A stretch of 35,187 nt of DNA from contig NZ_JVKV01000103.1 of NCBI RefSeq assembly GCF_001072375.1, positions 1-35,187 on the forward strand, in the 5' to 3' direction. Origin of the DNA: Streptococcus pseudopneumoniae. Lineage in GTDB: Bacteria > Bacillota > Bacilli > Lactobacillales > Streptococcaceae. Within the stretch, counting starts at the first letter, position 1. Every line of letters begins with the position of its first letter. The notes under the pieces were generated by a model that saw only the letters and a list, made by a program, of their open reading frames with translations, was not told the origin of the DNA and made no database searches. Shown here piece by piece: positions 11,292-20,734 of the stretch. Both the position numbers and the translations under genes were made by a program.

Positions 11292-11320
11292 ATTGTAGCA
11301 AAAATCAAATCATATGTCAA
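11292..11320 (-). promoter_or_regulatory. Strong promoter of the choline-binding protein gene
   Basis: Minus-strand TTGACA (11315-11320), 17-base spacer, TACAAT (11292-11297). Transcription would begin near 11285, at the ribosome-binding site, giving a leader of about 13 bases. This rules out the upstream in-frame ATG at 11323 as the start. Confidence 0.88.
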
Positions 11321-11337
11321 CATTTCAACGACTCAAA

Positions 11338-11367
11338 AAAAGCAGTTACAAAACTGCAACTGCTTTT
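11338..11367 (-). terminator. Terminator of gnd-ritR
   Basis: Perfect stem AAAAGCAGTT/AACTGCTTTT with a 10-base loop; the hairpin abuts the ritR stop codon at 11368. The A/T flanks are symmetric, but only the minus-strand genes read into it. Confidence 0.88.
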
Positions 11368-12057
11368 CTATTCTTGCATGGTGTAACCAACACCACGCAC
11401 GGTTTTAATGTAGCTCTTTTGACCTTTTACGTCAAGTTTACTACGTAGATAACGGATATAAACGTCCACTATATTGGTTTCGGTCGCACTTTCATACTTC
11501 CAAACACTTTCCAGCAATTGTTCACGAGTTAAAACCTTCTTACTTCCCATAAGGGTAGCTAAGAGGTCATATTCACGACGTGTCAGAGCAATCATCTCCT
11601 CGCCACGATAGACGGTATGATGTTCTACATCCATACGCAGATTGCGATAAGCTGTCGGAACTTTCATCTGACTACAGTGTTGGTCGATGAAATCTCGACC
11701 TCGGAAGATAGCTGAAATACGACTGACCAAATCATCGATAATGATTGGTTTATAGATGTATGAAACAGCGAAACGCTGGATTGTTTCAAGTTGGTCTTGC
11801 AATTCTTCTCGATGGTCCAAGACCATGATCACCGCAGCTGGCTTGGTTCGACTCAACTTATCTGCAAAATCCTGGGCTGTCATATCCCCTAGATGAGCAT
11901 TCAATAAAATCAAGTCATAGTCTGTCTGAAGAGCCATGGAGAGGGCTTTTTGTCCCTCTTCTACCTGATCAACTCGGTATTGCTCTTTTTGGAGTTCCAG
12001 ACTTAAAAAATGAGCTAGATTTCTTTCTTTCTCAAGTAATAAAATCCGTTTCCCCAT
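11368..12057 (-). CDS. ritR: RitR orphan response regulator (atypical receiver)
   Basis: This 229-residue OmpR/PhoB-type regulator has a receiver at 1-120 and a winged helix at about 130-228 (LTRREYDLLATLMGSK, TNIVDVYIRYLRSKLD, IKTVRGVGYTM). The phospho-acceptor position is Asn53 (LILLNAHLGD), so normal phosphorylation is not possible. Cys128 sits in the linker (FIDQHCSQMK). Both are hallmarks of pneumococcal RitR, a repressor of iron uptake that responds to oxidation through Cys128. No kinase gene is adjacent, in line with an orphan regulator. It follows gnd by 11 bases and is probably co-transcribed with it. Confidence 0.94.
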   Translation of the reverse strand: MGKRILLLEKERNLAHFLSLELQKEQYRVDQVEEGQKALSMALQTDYDLILLNAHLGDMTAQDFADKLSRTKPAAVIMVLDHREELQDQLETIQRFAVSYIYKPIIIDDLVSRISAIFRGRDFIDQHCSQMKVPTAYRNLRMDVEHHTVYRGEEMIALTRREYDLLATLMGSKKVLTREQLLESVWKYESATETNIVDVYIRYLRSKLDVKGQKSYIKTVRGVGYTMQE

Positions 12058-12068
12058 GGCTGACCTAC

Positions 12069-13493
12069 TTATTTTTCGTCATACCAAGAGTAGTGGAAGG
12101 TTCCTTCTTTGTCTTTACGTTGGTATGTATGGGCACCAAAGTAGTCACGTTGTGCTTGAATCAAGTTCGCTGGAAGGTCAGCTGAACGATAGCTGTCAAA
12201 GTAAGTAATAGCTGCTGAGAATGTTGGTACTGGTACTCCAGCTTGAACAGCAAGAGCTACGATATCACGAACAGATTGTTGGTACTTAGCAGTGACATCC
12301 AAGAAGTACTCATCCAAAAGAAGGTTAGCCAAATCTGCATCACGGTTGTAAGCATCTGTAATCTTTTGCAAGAAACGAGAACGGATGATACATCCATCGC
12401 GCCAGATAGATGCAATGTCTGCAAATGGTAAGTTCCAGTTGTTTTCTTTAGAAGCTACACGCAATTGTGCAAAACCTTGTGCGTATGAGATGATTTTTGA
12501 GAAGTAAAGGGCTTGACGGATCTTTTCAATCAACTCAGCTTTGTCACCTTCAAACTTGAAGGCGGCTGGTTTTGGAAGGACCTTGCTAGCATGTACACGC
12601 TCTTCTTTGTATGTAGAGATGTAGCGTGCAAAGACTGACTCAGTAATGAGTGACAAAGGCACACCAAGGTCAAGAGCTGATTGACTAGTCCATTTACCAG
12701 TTCCCTTGTTACCTGCAGCGTCAAGGATGTAGTCTACGATTGGTCCTTCTTGACCTTCATCGTCTTTACGGCTCAAGATATCAGCTGTGATTTCAATCAA
12801 GTAGCTGTCCAATTCACCCTTGTTCCACTCAGTAAAAATTTCAGCCATATCTTCTGCAGAAAGGCCAAGCAAGTGTTGCATCAAGTCATAGCTTTCTGCG
12901 ATCAATTGCATATCACCGTACTCGATACCGTTGTGAACCATTTTCACATAGTGACCAGCTCCATCAGGACCGATGTAAGTCACACATGGTTTGCCATCTT
13001 CTGGTGCTTTAGCTGAGATTTCTTCAAGAACGTCAGCTACCAATTCATAAGCTTCTTTTTGTCCACCAGGCATGATAGAAGGACCTTCAAGGGCTCCTTT
13101 TTCACCACCAGAAACCCCAGTACCGATAAAGTTGATACCTGAGTTTGCCAATTCTTCATTACGACGGATGGTATCTTTGTAGAAAGTATTTCCTCCATCA
13201 ATCAAGATATCACCTTTATCCAAGTGTGGAAGAAGGGCTTGGATCGTAGCATCTGTACCAGGTCCTGCTTGTACCATAAGCATGATACGGCGTGGTTTTT
13301 CGATTGAATTTACAAAACTTTCGATATCATAGCTTGGCACAAAGTTCTTTTCAGGGTGGCAAGCAACAACATCTTCTGTTTTTTCTTTACTACGGTTATA
13401 AATAGCTACTGTGTAACCACGAGATTCGATATTTAGGGCAAGGTTACGACCCATTACGGCCATACCAACAACACCAAAGTTAGCTTTTGTCAT
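12069..13493 (-). CDS. gnd: 6-phosphogluconate dehydrogenase (decarboxylating)
   Basis: I use the ATG at 13493 (474 residues). It is preceded by AGGAG, and the protein then begins [15 protein letters not shown] as usual; the in-frame ATG at 13604 would add 37 unrelated residues. The enzyme oxidises 6-phosphogluconate to ribulose 5-phosphate with NADP in the pentose phosphate pathway. Seen are the N-terminal Rossmann motif [15 protein letters not shown], the substrate loop [21 protein letters not shown] near 125-145, catalytic [13 protein letters not shown] near 180-192, and [16 protein letters not shown] near 255-270. Its coupling to ritR links NADPH supply to redox and iron control. Confidence 0.96.
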   Translation of the reverse strand: MTKANFGVVGMAVMGRNLALNIESRGYTVAIYNRSKEKTEDVVACHPEKNFVPSYDIESFVNSIEKPRRIMLMVQAGPGTDATIQALLPHLDKGDILIDGGNTFYKDTIRRNEELANSGINFIGTGVSGGEKGALEGPSIMPGGQKEAYELVADVLEEISAKAPEDGKPCVTYIGPDGAGHYVKMVHNGIEYGDMQLIAESYDLMQHLLGLSAEDMAEIFTEWNKGELDSYLIEITADILSRKDDEGQEGPIVDYILDAAGNKGTGKWTSQSALDLGVPLSLITESVFARYISTYKEERVHASKVLPKPAAFKFEGDKAELIEKIRQALYFSKIISYAQGFAQLRVASKENNWNLPFADIASIWRDGCIIRSRFLQKITDAYNRDADLANLLLDEYFLDVTAKYQQSVRDIVALAVQAGVPVPTFSAAITYFDSYRSADLPANLIQAQRDYFGAHTYQRKDKEGTFHYSWYDEK

Positions 13494-13521
13494 GTGACAC
13501 TCCTCTTGTTTATTATGTTTT

Positions 13522-13530
13522 ATTTTATCA
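13522..13530 (-). promoter_or_regulatory. Possible extended -10 of gnd-ritR
   Basis: Minus-strand TGATAAAAT (TGn plus TAAAAT) lies 29 bases before the gnd ATG. The -35 is poor, so read-through from mapZ is an alternative source of transcripts. No hairpin terminator was seen between mapZ and gnd. Confidence 0.4.
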
Positions 13531-13569
13531 TGTTTATCTGTGAAAAGAAAGAATTTTGTAACAATTTGA

Positions 13570-15033
13570 CTAGTAGTCCAAATCATCCGCATGTCCAGAA
13601 CCATTCCCTACAAAGTAACCTGTCTTACAATTTAGGGTAAAGAGATAGGTACCATCTGGTTTATAAAGATTATAGTAGCCATTACCATTAACAATATTCA
13701 CAGGTTCCAAAATGTATTGATTACCCGTGATATAGCCTCGCGCACGCGAAGTCTCAAGAATGCGTTCAAGGACACCATCTGCAAAAGTCCAAGCAGGATT
13801 ACTACTATCACTAACAGCAGCTTGATTATACGGTACTCGACTGACACTTCTTTGTAGGTTCACACCATTGCTTGCTAGTCCACTATTTAGGATATTATTT
13901 GCTGAGGCTGTTTCACCCGCTGAAGTTGATGCATTAGCAGAGCTGCTAGCATTGCCTTCAGTTGCTGAGCTTGACTCTGTTTGGCTTGATGAACTTGACT
14001 GACTACTGCTTGAGCTTGTAGAACTTGAAAGTTGACTCTTACCGAGACTAATAGCCTTATCTAGCAGTTTATCAATTTCTGTATTCCCAGTCTTGACTTC
14101 GGTAAATTTAGCATCTGCCTTTACTTTAGCATTTGTATCTAGAACACCATCTGTAATAGCTGACGTTTCAAATTGAGCATTAACGTCTTGAATTGCCTTG
14201 ATTTGTGTTTCAAGACTATCGTATTTTGATTTAGCAAGAGTATGCTCTCTAGCTCCCTCAAGTTTATCTAAAAGTTCTTTGAGCTGATTCAATTGACTAA
14301 ACTGACTATTTTTTAGGGCAGTTTTATTCTCATCAGTATAAAAAGTGTCATAGAGACTGTTAAATTGATCGAGTATTGCTTGATTGCTCACTAAACCTGC
14401 ATCAGATGACTGAGACTGAATTTCTTGGGAAGAACGCGTAATTTGACGATAAACGTAGTAGCTACCCCCAATAATCAAGACAATAATCGCTAAAAGAGCT
14501 GACAAGATGATCCACAGTTTTTTGCGTCGTGGCTCATCCTCTTCTTGAAGAGAGCGAGCTAGAATTGGGGTTTCTTCTTGTGAAGTTTCCTCATTATCTA
14601 CCTGTTCTGGTTCAAATACTTCCTCTACAAGATTTTTGTCCATAACTAAAGTTTCTTCTAGTGGCGAAAGGAGAACTTCTTCAGTTGCTACTCCCTCTTC
14701 TTCAGCAAACTTTTCTGATTCAGAGACTTCTTCTACTGGTTCCACCTCTTCTTCAATCGTTTCTTTAGCATCTTGGATCAAATCATCTAGACTCTGAAGT
14801 TCATCTTTCTTCGCCTGAATGTTTGTAAATTTATCAGCTTCGATTTCTTCACGGTGTTGTTTAATGTATTTGTCCAAAATCGTATCATCAGGAGTTACTC
14901 CTGCTTCGATTTCTTCATTTTTTCGAATAACTTGTCCAACTGTTAGATCCTTAGCTTCCTTAAAGTCAAACTGAGGTTCTTGGGAGATTTTCTCCGGTTC
15001 TAACAATTCTTCTTTTTTATCCTTCTGATCCAT
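13570..15033 (-). CDS. mapZ: MapZ (LocZ) mid-cell anchor for FtsZ
   Basis: This 487-residue bitopic protein has an acidic cytoplasmic part (1-171), one membrane helix (about 173-195, [18 protein letters not shown]) and a large extracellular part. The conserved N-terminal block [20 protein letters not shown] through the [14 protein letters not shown] region (about 22-75) is the FtsZ-interacting part. Thr70 lies where the StkP-phosphorylated threonine is known in pneumococcus; the equivalence is inferred. Outside, a helical domain (about 205-330) is joined by a Ser-rich linker (335-380) to a C-terminal peptidoglycan-binding domain. MapZ marks the future division site in streptococci. It lies 12 bases after the rlmL-like gene. 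Confidence 0.93.
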   Translation of the reverse strand: MDQKDKKEELLEPEKISQEPQFDFKEAKDLTVGQVIRKNEEIEAGVTPDDTILDKYIKQHREEIEADKFTNIQAKKDELQSLDDLIQDAKETIEEEVEPVEEVSESEKFAEEEGVATEEVLLSPLEETLVMDKNLVEEVFEPEQVDNEETSQEETPILARSLQEEDEPRRKKLWIILSALLAIIVLIIGGSYYVYRQITRSSQEIQSQSSDAGLVSNQAILDQFNSLYDTFYTDENKTALKNSQFSQLNQLKELLDKLEGAREHTLAKSKYDSLETQIKAIQDVNAQFETSAITDGVLDTNAKVKADAKFTEVKTGNTEIDKLLDKAISLGKSQLSSSTSSSSSQSSSSSQTESSSATEGNASSSANASTSAGETASANNILNSGLASNGVNLQRSVSRVPYNQAAVSDSSNPAWTFADGVLERILETSRARGYITGNQYILEPVNIVNGNGYYNLYKPDGTYLFTLNCKTGYFVGNGSGHADDLDY

Positions 15034-15045
15034 GGCAGCTCCTTT

Positions 15046-16203
15046 CTAATCTGTCAAATTTCTTTTGACACGTTGACCAAAATATTGATACAAATCAACT
15101 TTCAAAGTACCATTATAGAGTTTTCGTTTTTTATCCGCCTGACTACCATATTTGCTTTCAAAGGCTTCATCACTTGTCAGAATAAACTTACTCCAAGTCT
15201 TGAGCGGCTCAAAAACCTCACCCATTTCAGCATAAAGTTTAGTTACTCCTGCATCATCTGATAGACGTTCCCCATAAGGTGGGTTAGAAATAATAACTCC
15301 ATTAATCTTATCCGTACGCAAATCCTGTACGCGCATCTGTTTAAAGAGAATATCTCCAGATACTCCTGCTGCCTGGGCATTGGCTTTGGCAATTTCCACC
15401 ATACGACCATCGATATCACAACCCATAATATCCAGTTCAATCTCTCGATTTATCTGCTTGCTTGCCTCAGTTCTGACTTCTTGAATCATTCGATCACTGA
15501 CCCAGTTCCATTCTTCAAAGGCAAAGGAACGACGCAAACCTGGTGCCATCTTGCGCGCAATCATAGCCGCCTCAATACAGAAGGTTCCCGAACCACAGGT
15601 TGGATCAATCAAAGGCTTATCAGGGTACCAGTTAGAAAGTTGCAAAATCGCAGCTGCCATATTCTCCTTGATTGGAGCACCACCTTTTTCAGTACGATAA
15701 CCACGTTTAAAGAGACTTGAGCCAGTTGTATCAATCATAACAGTCGCTATATCTTTCAAAATAGAAACTTCAATCTTGAACTCTGGACCATTCTCCATCA
15801 GGGGAACACCTTCTGGTCGTGCATAGTGTTTTTGTAGTTTCTTAACAACTGCCTTTTTAGAAATTGCCTGCACACTTGGTTCATTGTGTAATTTTGACTT
15901 AACACACTTAGCCTTGGCAATTGGGAAACGTGCTCCAAGTGGGAGATAGTTCTCCCAATCTAGAGCAAAAACTCCTTGGAAGAGTTCTTCAAATGTTTTT
16001 GCAGGAAAAGTTCCCACAACGATTTTGATTCTATCCGCAGCTCTTAGCCACAGGTTGGTTTGGATAATCGCTTTAACATCACCTTGAAAACGAACACGCC
16101 CATTTTCAACTTGACAATCATAACCCAAATCTCTCACTTCACGTCCAACTACAGCTTCCAAACCCGCAGCAGCAGTCGCAATTAAATTAAATGTTGTTTT
16201 CAT
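15046..16203 (-). CDS. rlmL: THUMP-domain rRNA/tRNA guanine-N2 methyltransferase (RlmL/YpsC family)
   Basis: This 385-residue protein has a ferredoxin-like and THUMP RNA-binding region (about 1-160), then a Rossmann-fold methyltransferase. The AdoMet motif is DPTCGSGTFCIEAA (200-213), an acidic motif is GCDIDGRMVEIAKANA (261-276), and the catalytic motif ISNPPYGERL has NPPY at 307-310, typical of N2-guanine or N6-adenine methylation. By family it is the single-domain counterpart of the N-terminal half of E. coli RlmKL (23S rRNA G2445), but the exact substrate cannot be read from sequence. It lies between rnpB and mapZ, the usual streptococcal order. Confidence 0.88.
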   Translation of the reverse strand: MKTTFNLIATAAAGLEAVVGREVRDLGYDCQVENGRVRFQGDVKAIIQTNLWLRAADRIKIVVGTFPAKTFEELFQGVFALDWENYLPLGARFPIAKAKCVKSKLHNEPSVQAISKKAVVKKLQKHYARPEGVPLMENGPEFKIEVSILKDIATVMIDTTGSSLFKRGYRTEKGGAPIKENMAAAILQLSNWYPDKPLIDPTCGSGTFCIEAAMIARKMAPGLRRSFAFEEWNWVSDRMIQEVRTEASKQINREIELDIMGCDIDGRMVEIAKANAQAAGVSGDILFKQMRVQDLRTDKINGVIISNPPYGERLSDDAGVTKLYAEMGEVFEPLKTWSKFILTSDEAFESKYGSQADKKRKLYNGTLKVDLYQYFGQRVKRNLTD

Positions 16204-16237
16204 TTCAGTCTTTTATAGACCTTTCTTTATTCACTTT

Positions 16238-16268
16238 AAAAAATGAGGTTGAGAAATATATCTCAGCC
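16238..16268 (-). terminator. Terminator of rnpB
   Basis: Minus-strand GGCTGAGA/TCTCAACC stem (8 bp with one G-U, loop TATATT), then TCATTTTTT, just past the 3' end of the RNase P RNA. It separates rnpB from rlmL. Confidence 0.8.
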
Positions 16269-16276
16269 CCAACCTA

Positions 16277-16671
16277 TATGCAATTTTCTATAAGCCATGT
16301 TTTGTTCCAGAAGTGACTAGGACCACTTCCTTCGATAATCATCTGTCTACCACTAGCAGCTCTAGCTGCTAGCAGTCAGAGTACTACGTTCGTTTCCGCG
16401 CACTCCATGCCCCGACCAAAATTTGGGTTGCTAGCTTGAGGGGTTTACCGCGTTCCACTCTCTCTGTTTCCAGAGAGACTCCGTCACTGTGGCACTTTCA
16501 AGTCTACTCTGACATATCCTAAGACTTAGCCATTTCAACTGCCGTAACGATTTCTCGTCCCTAGGCTTATGGTTTCGCCTAGCACAAACACTACAGGCAT
16601 CACAGCCTGTGCTAGCATGGACTTTCCTCATGAAAAGAAACTCTCTTCACGCGATTATCCAAAAATTGCAC
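16277..16671 (-). ncRNA. rnpB: RNase P RNA, B type
   Basis: About 395 bases matching the low-G+C Gram-positive (B-type) RNase P RNA. The minus strand contains the conserved GAGGAAAGTCCATGC near the 5' end, CGAGAAATCGTTACGGCAG, the central GGAACGCGGTAAACCCCTC and the 3' universal ACAGATGATTATCGAAGG. The ends pair: 5' GTGCAATTTTT with 3' AAAATTGCAT, forming P1, which fixes both boundaries to within a few bases. The RNA is the catalytic subunit that matures tRNA 5' ends. It begins 14 bases after the gpsB stop, so it may be read from gpsB or from a weak promoter inside the gpsB end. A 66-codon open frame over it is spurious. Confidence 0.96.
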
Positions 16672-16684
16672 AACAGAAGTATTC

Positions 16685-17014
16685 TTAGAAATCAGAATTA
16701 TCCATGATTTGTTTGCCAAATACTTCTTTTTCAAGACGATTCAAACGTTTCAAAATATCAAAGTTTGTCATAGAAGTTGTACTTCCAAGCTCTGCTGGTT
16801 CAGAAGCTACTGGAGTCACTTGAGGTTTTTTCGCCAATTCCTCTTTCAACTCTGCAATTTCTAAACGGAGTGACTTTACTAATGCTGCATAAGTTTCATA
16901 ATCCTTGATGACGTCATCCAAGAATTCATCAACCTCTGCTTTACTATATCCACGTACTTCTCTTCCAAAATCCTGCTCAAAAATATCTTTTGCTGTAAAA
17001 ATAATACTTGCCAT
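16685..17014 (-). CDS. gpsB: GpsB cell-division regulator (DivIVA family)
   Basis: I choose the start at 17014 (109 residues, [16 protein letters not shown]); GGAG precedes it at a good distance, and the upstream ATG at 17026 overlaps this site. The N-terminal DivIVA-like membrane-binding domain ([22 protein letters not shown]) is followed by a coiled coil (about 35-68), a Pro/Ser-rich linker, and a C-terminal trimerising helix ([16 protein letters not shown]). GpsB coordinates septal and peripheral peptidoglycan synthesis with penicillin-binding proteins and the kinase StkP. Its neighbours mapZ and pbp1a fit this role. Confidence 0.96.
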   Translation of the reverse strand: MASIIFTAKDIFEQDFGREVRGYSKAEVDEFLDDVIKDYETYAALVKSLRLEIAELKEELAKKPQVTPVASEPAELGSTTSMTNFDILKRLNRLEKEVFGKQIMDNSDF

Positions 17015-17043
17015 GTCTCTCTCCATTCTCAGTTGCTAGTATT

Positions 17044-17073
17044 ATTATATAAAAAAAGGCAAACAAAAAGCAA
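17044..17073 (-). promoter_or_regulatory. Probable promoter of gpsB
   Basis: Minus-strand TTGCTT (17068-17073), 18-base spacer, TATAAT (17044-17049), about 30 bases before the gpsB ATG. The -10 is perfect and the -35 weak. It lies in the short gap after ypsA. Confidence 0.5.
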
Positions 17074-17083
17074 GGTCAAAGGC

Positions 17084-17611
17084 TCAATTTTCGGAAAAAT
17101 TTTCAGCTACTTCGTTTAATTCCTCAAATGTTAATCTTTTTGTAATATAGTTGTCTTTCTTTTTCATCAGTTCGTAAAAATACTTCAGTTTTGTTTCATT
17201 TTCTTCATCATAAAAAAGATAGGCTCCATCTGTATTTTCAAGTAAGAAAAGTTGATAATCTCGTAATTGACCCTTATGTTCATAGTTCGGATAGGCGTAT
17301 TTAACAAAATCAACTTGTTTAAATTCACTAAGTTTAACCCGATTCCCCTCATTCCAGTTTTCCCCATGAGTCTCAAAATCAAAGATAGTCGCAAGTTGGA
17401 AACCAAAGTCATCTTTCATATCTCTGGCAACCTCTAAAACCCAGTATTCAAATCCCAGAGTTCCCGTAAACACCAACCATTTCAACCCTTCGTCAGCCAT
17501 TTTTTCCAAATCTCTACGAATGGCTTTTTTAATAATTTTTAAACGAATATCTTTGTCATTAAACAATCCTAAATCAAAGCTAGAATAGCCTAAAACCAAG
17601 GCTGTATGCAT
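17084..17611 (-). CDS. YpsA/DUF1273 family protein (SLOG superfamily)
   Basis: I choose the ATG at 17611 (175 residues, [15 protein letters not shown]), preceded by AAAGGG; a longer start at 17686 would run through the promoter and into recU. The protein is a small Rossmann-like fold with an N-terminal [12 protein letters not shown], a central [18 protein letters not shown] and [17 protein letters not shown], as in the YpsA family of the SLOG superfamily, which is thought to bind nucleotides or ADP-ribose-like ligands. B. subtilis YpsA has been linked to cell division. It lies directly upstream of gpsB here, which supports that link by context only. The biochemical function is unknown. Confidence 0.88.
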   Translation of the reverse strand: MHTALVLGYSSFDLGLFNDKDIRLKIIKKAIRRDLEKMADEGLKWLVFTGTLGFEYWVLEVARDMKDDFGFQLATIFDFETHGENWNEGNRVKLSEFKQVDFVKYAYPNYEHKGQLRDYQLFLLENTDGAYLFYDEENETKLKYFYELMKKKDNYITKRLTFEELNEVAENFSEN

Positions 17612-17637
17612 TTTTTCACCCTTTCTGTTCACTTTTA

Positions 17638-17646
17638 TGGTATAAT
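17638..17646 (+). promoter_or_regulatory. Extended -10 promoter of recU-pbp1a
   Basis: TGGTATAAT, a perfect extended -10, lies 33 bases before the recU ATG. The -35 is poor, as expected for this class. It overlaps the ypsA promoter on the other strand. Confidence 0.7.
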
Positions 17647-17657
17647 AGAGTGATGTT

Positions 17658-17686
17658 ATTGTACCAATAAGGAGAATTATGGTCAA
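17658..17686 (-). promoter_or_regulatory. Promoter of ypsA
   Basis: Minus-strand TTGACC (17681-17686), 17-base spacer, TACAAT (17658-17663), with TGG making the -10 an extended one. The -35 covers the start codon of recU, so the two divergent promoters cannot easily be occupied together. Confidence 0.7.
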
Positions 17687-18275
17687 CTATCCTCATAAAC
17701 TTTCATCGAAAAAAAAACAACAAGTCACCTCACAAACTAAAAATTTCGCAAATCGTGGGATGACCTTTGAGAAGATGATCAATGCTACAAACGATTATTA
17801 TCTGACACACGGTTTAGCTGTTATCCATAAGAAACCAACTCCTGTTCAGATTGTCCGAGTAGACTATCCTCAGCGTAGTCGTGCTAAGATTGTTGAAGCT
17901 TATTTTAGACAAGCATCGACTACCGATTATTCTGGAGTTTATGAAGGGTTTTACATCGATTTCGAAGCCAAGGAAACCAAGCAAAAACATGCGATTCCAA
18001 TGAAGAACTTCCATCCTCATCAGATTCGGCATATGGAACAAGTCCTTGAACAAAAAGGAATTTGCTTTGTCCTTCTTCATTTTTCTTCTTATCAAGAAAC
18101 GTATTTATTGCCGGCACTTGACCTCATCCGTTTTTATCATCAGGATATGGGAAAAAAGTCAATGCCGCTTGACTATATCAAAGAATTCGGTTATGTGATT
18201 GAGCAGTCTGCTTTTCCACAAATTCCTTACCTTGATACAGTCAAACAACATTTACTAGGTGGTAAAACAATATGA
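17679..18275 (+). CDS. recU: Holliday junction resolvase RecU
   Basis: This 198-residue endonuclease resolves four-way junctions in recombination and repair. Family motifs present are [19 protein letters not shown] near the start, the catalytic [16 protein letters not shown] near 86-101 (Asp, Glu and Lys of the PD-(D/E)XK-type core) and [12 protein letters not shown] near 113-124. An AAGGAG site precedes the ATG by 4 bases. The stop overlaps the pbp1a start (ATGA), a pairing conserved in Firmicutes, so the two genes are translationally coupled. Confidence 0.95.
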   Translation: MVNYPHKLSSKKKQQVTSQTKNFANRGMTFEKMINATNDYYLTHGLAVIHKKPTPVQIVRVDYPQRSRAKIVEAYFRQASTTDYSGVYEGFYIDFEAKETKQKHAIPMKNFHPHQIRHMEQVLEQKGICFVLLHFSSYQETYLLPALDLIRFYHQDMGKKSMPLDYIKEFGYVIEQSAFPQIPYLDTVKQHLLGGKTI

Positions 18276-20434
18276 ACAAACAAACTATCTTACGCATCGC
18301 TAAATACCTCGGCATTGGTGTGATTAGCTTATTTATCGCAGCTTTCCTGCTTGGTGGCGGTGTCTTTCTTTACTATGCAAACAAGGCTCCTGAACTTTCC
18401 GAGAGTAAACTTGTTGCAACTACATCAAGTAAAATTTATGATAGCAAAAATGAACTAATCGCAGATTTGGGTGCTGAACGTCGTGTCAATGCTCAAAGTA
18501 GTGACATTCCTACTGATCTTGTCAATGCGATTGTCTCTATCGAAGATCACCGTTTCTTTAACCACAGAGGAATTGATAGCATTCGTATAGCAGGAGCATT
18601 CCTTCGTAACCTTCGAAGCAATAGTGGTCTTCAAGGTGGATCAACTTTGACTCAGCAGTTAATTAAATTAACTTACTTTTCAACATCGACAGCTGATCAA
18701 ACCCTATCCCGTAAAGTTCAAGAAGCTTGGTTAGCTATCCAACTAGAGCGAACTGCAACTAAGCAAGAAATATTGACCTATTACGTCAATAAGGTTTACA
18801 TGTCAAATGGTAACTATGGTATGCAGACAGCTGCGGAAAACTATTATGGTAAGGACCTCAAAGACTTATCCATTCCTCAGCTAGCACTCTTAGCAGGTAT
18901 GCCACAGGCTCCAAACCAATACGATCCTTATTCTCATCCTGAAGCTGCCCTTGAAAGACGAAACCTTGTTTTGTCAGAAATGCAAAGGCAAGGATACCTT
19001 ACAGCCGAACAATATGAAACAGCCATCAATACTCCAATCACAGATGGACTTCAAAGTCTAAAATCTGTTAATAGCTATCCACAGTACATGGATAACTATC
19101 TTAAAGAGGTTATTGACCAAGTAGAACAAGAGACAGGTTATAATCTATTAACAACAGGTATGGAAGTCTATACCAACGTCGACCAAGAGGTACAAAAACA
19201 CCTTTGGGACGTCTATAACACTGATCAATACGTAAACTATCCTGATGATGATATCCAAGCAGCTTCTACTATCGTTGATGTATCAAATGGTAAAGTTATT
19301 GCCCAACTCGGGTCTCGACACCAAGCTAGCAATGTATCCTTTGGTACTAACCAAGCAGTGGAAACAAACCGTGACTGGGGTTCAACTATGAAACCAATTA
19401 CGGACTATGCACCTGCACTTGAGTACGATATCTATGACTCAACTGCTTATATGCTTAAGGATGTACCATATAACTTCCCAGGTACTAGCACTCCAGTCTA
19501 CAACTGGGATCGTGGCTATTATGGTAACATCACTCTTCAAACCGCTATCCAACAATCTCGTAACGTACCAGCAGTCGAAACTCTCGATAGAGTTGGACTT
19601 GATAAAGCCAAAAAATTCTTAAACGGACTTGGCATTGATTATCCAACCATGGTATATGCAAACGCAATTTCAAGTAACACGACTGAATCAGGTAAACAGT
19701 ACGGTGCAAGTAGTGAAAAAATGGCTACTGCTTATGCTGCATTTGCTAACGGTGGTATCTATCACAAACCAATGTATATCAATAAAGTTGTCTTTAGCGA
19801 CGGTAGTTCAAAAGAGTTTTCTGATCAAGGTACTCGTGCTATGAAAGAAACAACAGCTTATATGATGACCGAGATGATGAAAACAGTACTATATTATGGA
19901 AACGGTACTGGTGCTTACATTTCTTGGTTACCTCAAGCGGGTAAAACTGGTACATCAAACTATACTGATGCTGAAATTGAGAATCATATCAAAACCGATC
20001 AGTATGTCGCTCCTGATGAAATGTTTGTTGGCTATACACGTAAATACTCAATGGCAGTATGGACTGGTTACTCCAATCGATTGACACCAATTGTTGGTGA
20101 CGGATTTAGAGTTGCTGGTAGCATCTATCGTTCAATGATGGAATATCTCGCTGAAAATGATCACCCTGGTGATTGGACAATGCCAGAAGGACTTTATAGA
20201 AGCGGTGATTACGTCTTCAAGAATGGGGCACGTAGCAACTGGATTCCACAGTCAACTCAAGCAAGTTCGACAACAGAGAGCTCTAGCTCAAGTTCAACTT
20301 CAACAACTGAAAGCGAAAGCTCTTCAAATGAAAATACAAATGGCACTACCAATCCAAATGCAACGCAACCAAACTCATCTGCAAATTCTCAACAACAAAA
20401 TCAACCCCAACAAAATCCACGAAGACAACAATAA
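18272..20434 (+). CDS. pbp1a: Class A penicillin-binding protein 1A
   Basis: This 720-residue bifunctional enzyme polymerises and cross-links peptidoglycan outside the membrane. One membrane helix (about 11-35) is followed by a glycosyltransferase domain with catalytic Glu91 in [10 protein letters not shown] and [12 protein letters not shown] (121-132). The transpeptidase domain has STMK (active Ser371), SRN (429-431) and KTGT (558-561). Numbering runs one ahead of pneumococcal PBP1A because of an extra Gly after SNS near 119. The Thr after the active Ser is unchanged. TDQY at 575-578 replaces the TSQF I recall from susceptible pneumococci. The tail (from about 665) is rich in Ser, Thr, Asn and Gln. 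Beta-lactam status cannot be judged from these residues alone. Confidence 0.96.
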   Translation: MNKQTILRIAKYLGIGVISLFIAAFLLGGGVFLYYANKAPELSESKLVATTSSKIYDSKNELIADLGAERRVNAQSSDIPTDLVNAIVSIEDHRFFNHRGIDSIRIAGAFLRNLRSNSGLQGGSTLTQQLIKLTYFSTSTADQTLSRKVQEAWLAIQLERTATKQEILTYYVNKVYMSNGNYGMQTAAENYYGKDLKDLSIPQLALLAGMPQAPNQYDPYSHPEAALERRNLVLSEMQRQGYLTAEQYETAINTPITDGLQSLKSVNSYPQYMDNYLKEVIDQVEQETGYNLLTTGMEVYTNVDQEVQKHLWDVYNTDQYVNYPDDDIQAASTIVDVSNGKVIAQLGSRHQASNVSFGTNQAVETNRDWGSTMKPITDYAPALEYDIYDSTAYMLKDVPYNFPGTSTPVYNWDRGYYGNITLQTAIQQSRNVPAVETLDRVGLDKAKKFLNGLGIDYPTMVYANAISSNTTESGKQYGASSEKMATAYAAFANGGIYHKPMYINKVVFSDGSSKEFSDQGTRAMKETTAYMMTEMMKTVLYYGNGTGAYISWLPQAGKTGTSNYTDAEIENHIKTDQYVAPDEMFVGYTRKYSMAVWTGYSNRLTPIVGDGFRVAGSIYRSMMEYLAENDHPGDWTMPEGLYRSGDYVFKNGARSNWIPQSTQASSTTESSSSSSTSTTESESSSNENTNGTTNPNATQPNSSANSQQQNQPQQNPRRQQ

Positions 20435-20437
20435 AAT

Positions 20438-20475
20438 ATATAAAAAACTGAGGATTTATTCTCAGTTTTTTATAT
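20438..20475 (+). terminator. Terminator of recU-pbp1a
   Basis: Perfect 15-bp stem (CTGAG/CTCAG core extended by A6/T6 and ATAT pairs) with an 8-base loop, starting 3 bases after the pbp1a stop. The T run forms part of the stem. Confidence 0.9.
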
Positions 20476-20591
20476 GCAGTTTTTTATGGTGGAATCTTAA
20501 TTTTTATAAAGCCAAACTTTTAAAATTAGGAAGAGAAACAACTTAACAGACTAAAAAACTGTCAAAGCTATCTCAATCGCAACCTTATCCC

Positions 20592-20641
20592 AAACACAAG
20601 TTAAATAGTCGGGAAAACTGTTTAAAAGTTACCTTGTGTTT
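20592..20641. repeat. Nine-bp inverted repeat in the pbp1a-aliA gap
   Basis: AAACACAAG (20592-20600) and CTTGTGTTT (20633-20641) are perfect inverted arms 32 bases apart. They abut the decayed coding fragment that begins at 20648. The element may be the remnant of a small mobile element; no target duplication was recognised. Confidence 0.35.
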
Positions 20642-20647
20642 ATGTAG

Positions 20648-20734
20648 TTTATCTATGAACTGGGGCGTGACTTAGAAAGTCTGTTCTACTACTTCAATGC
20701 AGTGCTTGAACCAATAACAAAAATGTCAAACTGA
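20648..20734 (+). pseudogene. Possible decayed coding fragment (28 codons, C-terminal end)
   Basis: After an in-frame TAG at 20645, one frame reads 28 protein-like codons ending LFYYFNAVLEPITKMSN and a TGA at 20732-20734. There is no start codon or ribosome-binding site. The composition (YELGRDLES, then aromatic-rich) looks like the end of a real protein rather than noise, but I do not recognise the parent. It lies between pbp1a and aliA, where pneumococcal genomes, as I recall, carry extra genes. The 20476-20647 stretch otherwise shows only a short direct repeat of CAGTTTTTTAT (20463 and 20477). Confidence 0.3.

Noticed and set aside
12681..13016. Plus-strand open frame of 111 codons opposite gnd
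   Set aside because: gnd has full family motifs in the other strand and strongly biased codon use; the antisense frame has no homology features.
13960..14040. Repetitive Ser-codon run in mapZ
   Set aside because: It encodes the known low-complexity Ser-rich linker of MapZ; it is not a CRISPR or tandem-repeat locus.
16431..16631. Open frame of 66 codons
   Set aside because: It lies entirely within the RNase P RNA, whose conserved motifs and end pairing explain the sequence.
20157..20546. Plus-strand open frame of 129 codons overlapping the end of pbp1a
   Set aside because: It is an alternative frame through the Ser/Gln-rich tail of PBP1A and runs through the terminator; no ribosome-binding site.
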